Source: MFD09286-c1 sp963701015 (GTDB taxonomy: Bacteria; Bacteroidota; Bacteroidia; Bacteroidales; DTGW01). From it: a stretch of 64,000 bases of DNA. The notes below the pieces were generated by a model. The model was not told the DNA's origin, searched no databases, and was given only the letters and a program-made list of their open reading frames with translations. The stretch is taken from positions 62,001-126,000 of the forward strand of contig OY969556.1 of assembly GCA_963701015.1 (NCBI GenBank). The letters run 5' to 3'. Of this stretch, positions 35,813 through 44,533 are shown piece after piece (within the stretch, counting starts at the first letter, position 1; each line of letters begins with the position of its first letter). Made by a program: the position numbers and the translations under genes.

Positions 35813-36966
35813 TGTCGCTGAACGATTTTTTCGACCCGGTATCTTTGGATGGCTCAATTGATGGAATTGTTTTTAGCAAAAACTTGTTTTGTCAGCATAT
35901 TACAATACATACTCCCGACATTCCAATTGGCAATTTACAAAGTTATAAAGTAGCCCTTTTAGGGGTTCCAGAAGAAAGGGGTTCCACTAAAGGAATTGCT
36001 CTTGCTCCTGATATTATTCGTGATAAACTTTATCAACTCAATTATTTCGAAAAAAATATCCCAATCATTGACTTAGGTAACCTCAAACAAGGTAAAAGCA
36101 TAAACGATACTTATTTTGGATTGCGGGATGTTTTACTTGAATTGTTTTCGCACAATATTTTACCTGTAATAATAGGAGGGGGTCAAGATTTGACTTATGG
36201 AATATTCCTGGCTTTTGAATATTTAAAAAAGCCTTACACACTTTCCACAATTGATTACAGAATTGATATTGCTTTCGAAAGCTATGAAAACATTAGTTTT
36301 AAGAATTATTTAAATAGAATTATTTTAGAGAATAAGAATTTATTTGAATACTTAAACATTGGACAACAGGCATGTTTTAATTCTGCCGAAAATACTGATT
36401 TATTTGAAAATTTATTTCACGAAACCCTTCGCCTGGGTAATCTGCGTAATAATCTTATTCTTGCAGAACCATATTTACGTGATTCAGATATTGTAAGCAT
36501 CGATTTTTCTTCAATTCGCCATGGAGATGCTCCTGGGCAGGCAATTTCATCGCCCAATGGGTTTAATGCCGAAGATATTTGTCAATTAGCAAGATATACT
36601 GGATTTGGCGAAGGATTGAAAGTTTTTGGATTGTTTGATATTTGCCCTGGATTCGATCAGAATAATGTAACTGCAAGTCTTGCCGCCCAGGTAATTTGGT
36701 ATATGCTCGATGGATTTTCAATAAGACTAAATGAAAAACCAATTGAACATCCTGATGAATTTAAAAAATTTATTGTTTCATTAAATGAAGACAATAATAT
36801 TGTGTTCTATAAAAGTATTTTAACTAACCGTTGGTGGAGTGAAATAAATTTTGATAATGATAAAACCCGCATTATATCTTGCACAGAAAACGATTATATT
36901 AATTCTACCAAACATGAAATTCCTGATAGGTGGTTGAAAATTGTTAAGAAATTAAACATCTTTTGA
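35812..36966 (+). CDS. Arginase/formimidoylglutamase-fold protein, metal ligands partly lost
   Basis: A 384-residue protein of the ureohydrolase (arginase/agmatinase/HutG) fold. In catalytic members two Mn ions are held by GGxH, DAHxD and DxD. Here GGGQD (Q125), DYRID (D148, R150, D152) and DFS (D231, S233) show that both histidines and one Asp are replaced. Hydrolysis of guanidino substrates is therefore unlikely. Its ATG overlaps the topA stop (TAATG), and it precedes the gliding operon, an arrangement I recall as recurrent in Bacteroidota; function unknown. Confidence 0.85.
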   Translation: MSLNDFFDPVSLDGSIDGIVFSKNLFCQHITIHTPDIPIGNLQSYKVALLGVPEERGSTKGIALAPDIIRDKLYQLNYFEKNIPIIDLGNLKQGKSINDTYFGLRDVLLELFSHNILPVIIGGGQDLTYGIFLAFEYLKKPYTLSTIDYRIDIAFESYENISFKNYLNRIILENKNLFEYLNIGQQACFNSAENTDLFENLFHETLRLGNLRNNLILAEPYLRDSDIVSIDFSSIRHGDAPGQAISSPNGFNAEDICQLARYTGFGEGLKVFGLFDICPGFDQNNVTASLAAQVIWYMLDGFSIRLNEKPIEHPDEFKKFIVSLNEDNNIVFYKSILTNRWWSEINFDNDKTRIISCTENDYINSTKHEIPDRWLKIVKKLNIF

Positions 36967-37358
36967 AAAATTACGTACTATTTGTATTTTTAAAATCGTT
37001 TTATATTTTTAAATAAAATTTAATTCTATTTTAATTATAGATTTAAAATAAAATTAGTTGTTGATATTTAGTTATTTACGAATATGAAAGTTCACTTTGA
37101 ATCAGAAATAATTCAAAAAAACATCAATAAACGTAAATAATTAACTATTGAAATACAATAAATGCAGGAAAAGATGATTTACTTAGCATATAGGATTAAT
37201 GAATTTATTGAATATTGATAAAAAAATTAAAAAACGTAGTACTGACAAATTATTGAGAAAGTATTATTGTATATATTTGTCATAAAATAATATCTTTGCT
37301 AAAATCATATTATGCAAAAGCCAGTTAGTTAATATGATATAACAAGGCTAAAGCTTTA
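36967..37358. other. Intergenic region upstream of the SprF/Gld operon
   Basis: About 390 bp of AT-rich sequence with no gene. Its right part holds the predicted promoter for the T9SS operon. Confidence 0.45.
37253..37279 (+). promoter_or_regulatory. Predicted promoter of the sprF-gldKLMN operon
   Basis: TTG at 37253 and TATATTTG at 37272-37279 resemble the -33/-7 elements with a 16-bp spacer, slightly short. About 80 nt separate it from the start codon at 37359. Confidence 0.5.
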
Positions 37359-38285
37359 ATGAAAAGATTACTGAACATAATTATAGGTTTATTAATGTCA
37401 ATTGCAGTTTTCGGGCAATTTGATCCGCAATACAGCCACAATATGTTCAACCAAATGACAGTTAACCCTGGCTATGCCGGAAGTAGTGATATGATAGGAA
37501 TTACAGCATTAAATAGGAATCAATGGATGGGAGCAGGTTCAGGCGTAGGCGCTCCGGTAGATCGTGTATTTTCAGTTAACGCACCTATTAATTTATTTGA
37601 TAAAGCATGGGGAGCAGGTTTAACTGTCCTACAAAATACACAGGGAATTGGCGTCGATATTGGAGCAAAAGCTTCATTTGCCTATCAGCATAAAGTTGAA
37701 ATTGGTGATGGTAAAGTTGGTTTTGGATTAAGCATGGGTATTTTAAATGATAAAGCAGATTATTCTAAATTAATATTTGGTGATGGAAAATCCCCGAGTC
37801 TCGGGAAACCTCAAACTACGCTTTTTGATTTAGGTGCAGGAGTTTATTATAAAACAGATAAAGTTTATCTGGGGGTTTCAACTACACATATTACAAGTGG
37901 AAATGTTTATAGTACAAGTTTATCTGTAACACGTGATTTTTATATTACAGCGGGTTATAATTACCAGCTTACAAATCCAATGTATATGTTGGCTCCTTCT
38001 GTTTTTATACAAACGGTTGGAGGTTTAACTACAATAAATGTAAACACAAATTTAATTTACAATAACCGGGTTTGGGGAGGATTGTCATTACGATCAGATG
38101 GCGATATAACCGGTTTATTTGGGCTAGAACTAATGACAGGTATTAAATTTGGTGCGGCATATGATTTTAGTGCCGGCCAGGTGGGAGCAATTTCGCACAA
38201 CAGCTTCGAAGTTATTGTTATGTATAATTTCAAACTGAAGAAAGAAAAAATTCCACAACGATATAAAAGTATTAGATTTTTGTAA
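37359..38285 (+). CDS. PorP/SprF family T9SS outer-membrane protein
   Basis: A 308-residue barrel-type protein with a signal peptide (1-19) and the family start FDPQYSHNMFNQMTVNPGYAGSSD. PorP/SprF proteins are type IX components or cargo-specific partners. It is the first gene of the run to gldN, with gldK 75 bp downstream. The strand ends with a basic tail KRYKSIRFL-like segment. Confidence 0.93.
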   Translation: MKRLLNIIIGLLMSIAVFGQFDPQYSHNMFNQMTVNPGYAGSSDMIGITALNRNQWMGAGSGVGAPVDRVFSVNAPINLFDKAWGAGLTVLQNTQGIGVDIGAKASFAYQHKVEIGDGKVGFGLSMGILNDKADYSKLIFGDGKSPSLGKPQTTLFDLGAGVYYKTDKVYLGVSTTHITSGNVYSTSLSVTRDFYITAGYNYQLTNPMYMLAPSVFIQTVGGLTTINVNTNLIYNNRVWGGLSLRSDGDITGLFGLELMTGIKFGAAYDFSAGQVGAISHNSFEVIVMYNFKLKKEKIPQRYKSIRFL

Positions 38286-38360
38286 AAAGTTTTATATTTA
38301 AAAAAATATACTTAATTTTAAAAGTCATATTTGACAATTGAAACAAATAACACTATTGTT

Positions 38361-39695
38361 ATGAAAAAGATATTTTATCTTGGGGCTATTGTAGTGATTT
38401 TAAGCAGCTGTGCGGGTTCCGATAATGGTGAGCTTACAGGGGTTAAAGGCAGAAAAGCGTACTATGAACCTGAGCCATATGGAATGGTATTTATTCCCCA
38501 GGGAAGTTTTAACATGGGCGCGAGCGATCAGGATGTTGCCTGGGCGCAAAATAACCTTTCCAAAACGGTAACTATGGATGCGTTTTGGATGGATCAAACT
38601 GAAATAACCAATAATGGTTATCGACAATTTGTTTATTGGGTTCGAGATTCAATTATGCGCCGAATGTTAGCAGCTCAAATTGAAGATTTTGCTATTTCAG
38701 AAGACGAAATGGGAAATCCTATTGATCCCCCTCAATTAAATTGGGAAACAAAAATTGATGATCAGGACGAAGAACAAAATACAATTCTGAATGATTTATA
38801 TTTACCTGATAAGGAAAGGTTTTATCACCGTAAAGAAATTGATACCAGAAAATTAATGTATGAATATTATTGGGTTGATTTAAAACAAGCCGCTTTAAAA
38901 AGCAACCGATATAATTTTGATACAAAACAATATCAGGGCTTTGTGACAAATAACAGGGGCGAAAAAGTTGAAGTTACCGACAGGTCATCATTTGTTTTTC
39001 AAGATGTAATTAATGTTTACCCTGATACTTTATGTTGGGTTGCAGATTTCTCCTATTCTTATAATGAACCTTATTCTGTTATGTATTTTTGGCATCCGGC
39101 ATATGATTATTATCCTGTTGTTGGCGTTAGCTGGAAGCAAGCAACAGCTTTTTGTATTTGGCGAACACAATATTTAAGTGATGCTTTACGCCGAAATGGG
39201 GAACCAAATGTTCATGATTACAGGTTGCCAAGTGAAGCTGAATGGGAATATGCTGCAAGAGGTGGTTTGGCATTATCAATGTATCCCTGGGGCGGAATGT
39301 ACACAAGAAATAATATGGGATGTTTTCTCGCGAATTTTAAACCACTTCGTGGTAATTATACCGATGATGGTGGAAGTATAACTGTAAAAGTTGGTTCATA
39401 TGAACCAAATGAATATGGACTTGTTGATATGGCTGGTAATGTTGCTGAATGGACATCAAGTGCTTATGATGAATCAGCATATGTATTTACTCATGATTTA
39501 AATCCTGATTATAAATACAATGCATTGCCAGACGACCCACCTGTTTTAAAAAGAAAAGTTGTAAGAGGTGGTTCATGGAAAGATATAGGTTATTATTTAC
39601 AAGTAGGTACCCGTTGCTATGAATATCAGGATACTGCAAAATCATACATTGGATTCCGTTGTGTAAGAACCTATTTAGGAGGTAGTAATCAATAA
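38361..39695 (+). CDS. gldK: Gliding motility lipoprotein GldK
   Basis: A 444-residue lipoprotein (lipobox LSSC near residue 15) with the formylglycine-generating-enzyme/sulfatase-modifying fold: GMVFIPQGSFNMGASDQD, MDQTEITN, DYRLPSEAEWEYAARGG and VVRGGSWKD. GldK (PorK) forms the periplasmic ring of the type IX secretion system with GldN. ATG at 38361 is chosen because it starts the lipoprotein signal; an upstream TTG is in frame. 12 bp before gldL. Confidence 0.97.
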   Translation: MKKIFYLGAIVVILSSCAGSDNGELTGVKGRKAYYEPEPYGMVFIPQGSFNMGASDQDVAWAQNNLSKTVTMDAFWMDQTEITNNGYRQFVYWVRDSIMRRMLAAQIEDFAISEDEMGNPIDPPQLNWETKIDDQDEEQNTILNDLYLPDKERFYHRKEIDTRKLMYEYYWVDLKQAALKSNRYNFDTKQYQGFVTNNRGEKVEVTDRSSFVFQDVINVYPDTLCWVADFSYSYNEPYSVMYFWHPAYDYYPVVGVSWKQATAFCIWRTQYLSDALRRNGEPNVHDYRLPSEAEWEYAARGGLALSMYPWGGMYTRNNMGCFLANFKPLRGNYTDDGGSITVKVGSYEPNEYGLVDMAGNVAEWTSSAYDESAYVFTHDLNPDYKYNALPDDPPVLKRKVVRGGSWKDIGYYLQVGTRCYEYQDTAKSYIGFRCVRTYLGGSNQ

Positions 39696-39707
39696 AACAA
39701 TAATATA

Positions 39708-40673
39708 ATGACACTTTCAGATCTCGTTCAATCCTCTGGTTGGAAAGGCTTTATGGCCAAGCTTTATGGCTTTGGTGCTTCAGTTGTTATTGTTGGAGCA
39801 TTATTTAAAATCCAGCACTGGCCTGGAGCCAGCTATATGTTAACAATGGGGCTATCTACTGAAGCTATAATTTTCTTTTTCTCAGCTTTTGAACCTTTAC
39901 ATGAAGAAGTCGATTGGACATTGGTTTATCCTGAATTAGCCGGAATTACCGACGACGATGAAATGGAAAACTATAAAGAAAGTGTTACAAGTAGTAGGGG
40001 AAATGTAGTACTTGAAAAATTCGAAAATCTTTTTGAGCAATCTACACTTAGCCCGGAAACTCTTGAAAAACTTGGGGAAGGATTCAGTAAACTCAATAAT
40101 ACAACAACTCAGCTTGCTGATATTTCTGAAGCAACAGCTGCTACTAAAACATTTGTAAATAATTTTAAAAATGCAGCTGAAACAATGGATTTGGTTGCAA
40201 ATAGCACCAATGAAAATTCTGAAATATTAAAAACTTCAATAAGTTCGCTTTCCAATACTTATCAAAAAACTGCTGAAGTTATTGAGAAAACTGGTTTGGA
40301 GATTTCGCAACATGTTGAAAAATCTGGCAATGATATGGCTTTGTCCTATCAAAAATTAAATGATTCAATATCAACTTATTCATCATCTTTTAATGATGCC
40401 GGGAAAAGTTATAATGGTCAAATTGAAAAAATGAATAAAAGCCTTACCGAATTAAATACATTGTATGAATTACAATTAAAAGACACTTCGGAAAATGTTA
40501 AAAATAATGAGAAATTGTATTCAGGGCTTGATACAATTCTTAAAAACTTGAATGATTCTGTTGCAGAAACTAAAAGATATCGTGATGAAATTGGAAAATT
40601 AAGCGATAGTCTTACTGCTTTAAATAGTATTTATGGCAATATGCTTTCAGCAATGAATTATACCAAAAAATAA
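39708..40673 (+). CDS. gldL: Gliding motility/T9SS protein GldL
   Basis: A 321-residue inner-membrane protein with two helices (about 13-35 and 43-60) joined by FKIQHWPGASYM, the GldL signature. A long cytosolic coiled coil rich in Ser, Thr and Asn follows. GldL forms the proton-driven motor of the T9SS with GldM. 12 bp after gldK and 30 bp before gldM; a GGAGG-like stretch is at 40677-40681. Confidence 0.97.
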   Translation: MTLSDLVQSSGWKGFMAKLYGFGASVVIVGALFKIQHWPGASYMLTMGLSTEAIIFFFSAFEPLHEEVDWTLVYPELAGITDDDEMENYKESVTSSRGNVVLEKFENLFEQSTLSPETLEKLGEGFSKLNNTTTQLADISEATAATKTFVNNFKNAAETMDLVANSTNENSEILKTSISSLSNTYQKTAEVIEKTGLEISQHVEKSGNDMALSYQKLNDSISTYSSSFNDAGKSYNGQIEKMNKSLTELNTLYELQLKDTSENVKNNEKLYSGLDTILKNLNDSVAETKRYRDEIGKLSDSLTALNSIYGNMLSAMNYTKK

Positions 40674-40703
40674 TCAGGAGGTTACAGAAATTTTCAAGAA
40701 CTT

Positions 40704-42326
40704 ATGGCTCACGGTAAAGAGACTCCACGACAAAAAATGATTGGTATGATGTACTTAGTGCTGACTGCATTGTTAGCACTAAATGTACAGAAGGAGGTTT
40801 TGAATGCCTTTGTTATTGTTGAGGAAGGTATTACAAAGATGAATGAAAATTATAGTGACAAGAATGCAAAAATGTATGATGAATTTGCCAAAGCAGTGGC
40901 AGAAAAGCCTGACAAGGCGCGTAAATGGAATAATATTGCACTTGAAGTCAGAAAACGTTCAAATGAATTATTCGATTTAATGCAGGCTGATAAAATTGAA
41001 ATTGTAAAAATGTGTGAAGGTGATAAGACTGATGCTGTAAAAAACGGTAAAGTTATACCTAGTTTAATAGAAAGCAAAGAGACTATGGATAAACCTTCTC
41101 AATATATGATAGTTGAAAATCATGGAAAAGTTTTGCGGAATGCTATTGTAAAATATCGTGAATTTTTATTACAAAATATTGACCCAAGTGCTGTTGGGAT
41201 TAAAGAATCACTTGATAATGGCTTAAATACAAAAGATCCTCCAGCTGTTGACAATACCACTGAATCATGGGAAAGCGAACATTTTGAGCATCTTCCTGTA
41301 GTTGGTGTAACTACTGTTTTATCAGGGTTACAATCAAATGTTAGAAATGCAGAAGCAGATATATTAAGATACTTGTATTCTATGATTGATAAGGGTACAT
41401 TTAAATTTACAACTATTGAAGCTACAGTTATCCCAAATTCGAATTATATTTTTCAGGGCAATGAATATCAGGCCAAAGTTTTTTTAACTGCTTTTGATAC
41501 TGTTCAAAAACCCAGTATTCTTATTGGTCCATATGATTCTACCAAACTCGAAGATGGATCATATACATACAAATTACGCCCCGGATTTAAATATGATTCA
41601 ATTCCGGTAAAAAATGGGAAAGGTATATTTACAAGAAAAGGGACTTCAATTGGATACCAAAACTGGAGTGGAGTTATAAAATTAAAAGGTCCCGATGGAG
41701 GAGCTGACATAATAAAACCATTTAAAGGAGAATTTCAGGTTGCAGAACCTTTATTAGTTGTTTCACCTACAAAACTGAACCTTTTTTATACGGGTATTGA
41801 TAATCCGGTTGAAATATCTGTACCTGGTGTTGCTGGTGATAAAATATCAGCTACTATTGATAATGGTTTAATTCGCAAAGAAGGCAAAGGTTATATAGTT
41901 AATCCAAAAAGGCTTGGGCCGGCACATGTTACTGTAACCGCTGAAATTGAAAAAGGAAAGCGGGTAAATATGGGGACAAAGGAATTTCGTGTAAAACTTG
42001 TTCCCGATCCGGTTGCAAAGGTTAATGGAATTAAAGGTTCCGGCTCAATTGACAAGGCAGTACTATTGGCGCAAACCGGTGTAGTAGCTGAAATGGAAAA
42101 TTTTGAATTCGATCTTACATTTAAAGTTACTGAGTTTACTGTTGAAACGGTTGTTTCTGGCTTTTCTGTCGAAAAGTCTGTGAAATCAAATCGCTTTTCA
42201 AATGAACAGTTAACTTTAATGAAAAATATTAGCAGAGGTCAAAAAGTGTATATTACAGATATTAAAGCTGTTGGTCCTGATGGTACAACAAGGCAATTAG
42301 GTTCAATAGCACTTTCAATTAAATAA
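40704..42326 (+). CDS. gldM: Gliding motility/T9SS protein GldM
   Basis: A 540-residue protein with one N-terminal transmembrane helix (about 13-33, KMIGMMYLVLTALLALNVQ) and a large periplasmic part of Ig-like domains; it starts AHGKETPRQKMIGMMYLVLTAL, as in GldM/PorM. It transmits motor energy from GldL to the GldK/GldN ring. Normal length. Fourth gene in the run. Confidence 0.97.
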   Translation: MAHGKETPRQKMIGMMYLVLTALLALNVQKEVLNAFVIVEEGITKMNENYSDKNAKMYDEFAKAVAEKPDKARKWNNIALEVRKRSNELFDLMQADKIEIVKMCEGDKTDAVKNGKVIPSLIESKETMDKPSQYMIVENHGKVLRNAIVKYREFLLQNIDPSAVGIKESLDNGLNTKDPPAVDNTTESWESEHFEHLPVVGVTTVLSGLQSNVRNAEADILRYLYSMIDKGTFKFTTIEATVIPNSNYIFQGNEYQAKVFLTAFDTVQKPSILIGPYDSTKLEDGSYTYKLRPGFKYDSIPVKNGKGIFTRKGTSIGYQNWSGVIKLKGPDGGADIIKPFKGEFQVAEPLLVVSPTKLNLFYTGIDNPVEISVPGVAGDKISATIDNGLIRKEGKGYIVNPKRLGPAHVTVTAEIEKGKRVNMGTKEFRVKLVPDPVAKVNGIKGSGSIDKAVLLAQTGVVAEMENFEFDLTFKVTEFTVETVVSGFSVEKSVKSNRFSNEQLTLMKNISRGQKVYITDIKAVGPDGTTRQLGSIALSIK

Positions 42327-42345
42327 CAATTTAAACTTCATAATA

Positions 42346-43203
42346 ATGAAAAAGACATTATTATTAATCGGGATGGCTGTTTTTCTTGGCGGTAGTTTTA
42401 CCCAGGCTCAAGATTTAAAAACAGAGGTATATGTTAAGGAACACATACCCCAGAAAAAGCCTGTGCCTTATCCCTATGTGAGGGAAGCAGATGTTATGTA
42501 TGCCAAAATTATTTGGCGCGTAATTGATTTGAGGGAAAAGGCTAATCTGCCATTGTATTTTCCTACCAAACCGATTGCTAACAGATGGAACCTTATCACT
42601 TTGTTGCTTTATGGAATTGATAACGAAGGGTTGACAGCATATAGTGTGGATGATCCGGTGAATGAATTTAAAGTTCCTCTAACGAAGGATGAAATTGATT
42701 TGGCCATGGGAGCACATACCGATACTACAAAAGTTGCGGATGTTAATACTGGAGAGTTGGTGACCAAAGTTATTACACATGAAAGGCAAGTGGAAGAAGT
42801 GAAGCAAATAATGGTTAAAGAAAAATGGTTTTTTGATAAACAAACTTCAACCATGCAGGTACGTATTATTGGATTATGCCCAATCCGATTACATTACAGG
42901 GAAGATAATAATGGAAATCCTACTGATGAAATGGTTAAAACCCGTACTTTTTGGATTTATTATCCCGAAGCAAGGAATATTTTAGCTAATCATGAAGTTT
43001 TTAACAGGTTTAATGATGCTCAACACATTTCATTCGAAGATTTTTTCTATCAAAGACGATTTGAAAGCTATATTTTTGCTGAAGCAAACGTATATGACAA
43101 TAGAGCAATACAGGAATACAAATCAGGTATAGAAACCTTATATGAATCTGAAAAAATTAAAGAAACATTGTTTAAAATGGAACATGATTTATGGGAATAT
43201 TAG
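42346..43203 (+). CDS. gldN: Gliding motility/T9SS protein GldN
   Basis: A 285-residue exported protein (signal 1-22, QAQD) with the GldN/PorN pattern: VREADVMYAKIIWRVIDLREKANLPLYFP near the start and YYPEARNILANHEVFN then SFEDFFYQRRFESYIF. It joins GldK in the periplasmic ring of the T9SS. Ends the operon; a hairpin terminator follows within 25 bp. Confidence 0.97.
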   Translation: MKKTLLLIGMAVFLGGSFTQAQDLKTEVYVKEHIPQKKPVPYPYVREADVMYAKIIWRVIDLREKANLPLYFPTKPIANRWNLITLLLYGIDNEGLTAYSVDDPVNEFKVPLTKDEIDLAMGAHTDTTKVADVNTGELVTKVITHERQVEEVKQIMVKEKWFFDKQTSTMQVRIIGLCPIRLHYREDNNGNPTDEMVKTRTFWIYYPEARNILANHEVFNRFNDAQHISFEDFFYQRRFESYIFAEANVYDNRAIQEYKSGIETLYESEKIKETLFKMEHDLWEY

Positions 43204-43217
43204 AATTTAAGATTTAG

Positions 43218-43249
43218 CAAAAAGGCCATCTCAAAAAGATGGTTTTTTT
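43218..43249. terminator. Bidirectional terminator between gldN and the exosortase operon
   Basis: CCATCT (43226-43231) pairs with AGATGG (43237-43242) around CAAAA, with an A tract before and a T7 tract after. It would stop both the gldN transcript and the convergent exosortase operon. Confidence 0.85.
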
Positions 43250-43707
43250 GTTTTATCATCTTCAAAAGCGCCAATTCGGTTTTTAACAATAAATCCGGCA
43301 ACAAATAAAATTAACAAGACTGGTGTTTTATTAATTTTCACAAAAAATGCTAATAACGTCATTGGAATTTTAATATCTGCAAAAATCCTTAATCCGTCAG
43401 AAATTACTCCGATTAATAATACGCCAATAGCGATATACAATAAATAAATTGAATAATGTTTGTTTTGTGTAATTGCCCAAAGTATTAAAAAATTAAAAAG
43501 AATGTGGATACAATACAATAAAAATTTTACGAAAATTGTCCACAATTTTAAGGTAACAAACATACTGTTCCTATCAACATTTACCAGCCAATGATTTATA
43601 GAATTGAAAAATGTCATAAAGAGCGCCATCAATCCTATAAGTAATAGAATTTCAGTATATTTTATCAGTTGGTTTTGTTTTCTTTGGTTCCGAATTTCGA
43701 TATCCAT
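43231..43707 (-). CDS. Exosortase-associated membrane protein (family uncertain)
   Basis: A 158-residue protein with about four transmembrane helices and a charged C-terminal tail (EDDKTKKPSF). It overlaps the exosortase gene by 43 bp, so the two are translated together, as with the exosortase F-associated proteins of Flavobacteria; I cannot assign the specific family by eye. It may be a partner of the exosortase. Ends in the shared terminator. Confidence 0.75.
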   Translation of the reverse strand: MDIEIRNQRKQNQLIKYTEILLLIGLMALFMTFFNSINHWLVNVDRNSMFVTLKLWTIFVKFLLYCIHILFNFLILWAITQNKHYSIYLLYIAIGVLLIGVISDGLRIFADIKIPMTLLAFFVKINKTPVLLILFVAGFIVKNRIGAFEDDKTKKPSF

Positions 43708-44159
43708 AATGAAAATATTACGAGCAAAATCCCATATAGTAAAATGTTGAATATATATTTATGGTTAATCTCAAATGTACGCATTTGATGATGAAGTACA
43801 AATACTGCAAGTACTGACACCCTTATTGCATTTAAAACGAATACTGTAACAATACTGACCAATATTACCCAAAGTTTATGGTACCATTTTGCTTTGTATG
43901 CCAATACAATACATGCAAAAACACCCATAATCTCAATTCCATTGCATGGAACACCTACATGGACACAATGGCAACCATTTACAAAAAGTTCGAATTTTTG
44001 AACAACTACATCAATGAAAAACCAATGGAGCATCCATCGGCTAAAATCGAGCAACCGGAAGATTACCCAATCATGCATTGTTTTAGATATAAAGAAATTA
44101 TAAATAAATTGATCCCATAGCATAAAAAATACAAATCCTTTGAGCAAAAATTTTGCCAA
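43665..44159 (-). CDS. Exosortase/archaeosortase family protein (XrtF/XrtX-like)
   Basis: A 164-residue polytopic transpeptidase homologue with the catalytic triad in the right order: C72 in GVPCNGIE, R113 in NAIRVSVL and H133 in EINHKYIFN. Exosortases cut a C-terminal signal and attach the protein to a carrier in the membrane. No ATG is available before the first helix; TTG at 44159 is used, and translation could start further upstream at a non-standard codon. It follows a small protein with a sorting-type C-terminus by 146 bp. Confidence 0.9.
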   Translation of the reverse strand: MAKFLLKGFVFFMLWDQFIYNFFISKTMHDWVIFRLLDFSRWMLHWFFIDVVVQKFELFVNGCHCVHVGVPCNGIEIMGVFACIVLAYKAKWYHKLWVILVSIVTVFVLNAIRVSVLAVFVLHHQMRTFEINHKYIFNILLYGILLVIFSLWISKFGTKENKTN

Positions 44160-44305
44160 AGGATTTCGAAAGGTTACTATAATCTTTTTTATATTGATGT
44201 TATTATCTTTAATATAAAATTACAGACACAATTACTTCACTTTTGGTATTTCGATTTTATATAATTGAAAATATTTAATAGCTATTTAAATAAAGCTTAT
44301 AGAAT

Positions 44306-44533
44306 TTACTTTTCAGTACTTCTTTTTTTATAATTATACAATGCAAATGCTCCAATACCCAATGCTGCGATAAAAAAATAAGCAGAACCAGAGAGTGGCA
44401 CATTGTCAGCAGGATCCTCATCGGACCAACCTGAACCTTGGTCTGTCTGTGCTTTACATGGTATATTTGTCGCAAAACCAATTAAAAATAACAAAAGTAA
44501 AAGCGTAATTATTTTCTTTATTCCTTTTCCCAT
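44306..44533 (-). CDS. Small protein with a C-terminal sorting-like tail (PID-CTERM-like)
   Basis: A 75-residue protein with a signal peptide (to about residue 29, CKAQ), a short acidic linker (GSGWSDEDPADN) and a C-terminal tripartite tail: VPLSGS, a hydrophobic helix, then YKKRSTEK. The layout matches exosortase targets of the PID-CTERM type, although the family's GG is GS here. Its ATG overlaps the stop of the large surface protein (TAATG), so they are coupled, and it precedes the exosortase gene. Confidence 0.78.
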   Translation of the reverse strand: MGKGIKKIITLLLLLFLIGFATNIPCKAQTDQGSGWSDEDPADNVPLSGSAYFFIAALGIGAFALYNYKKRSTEK

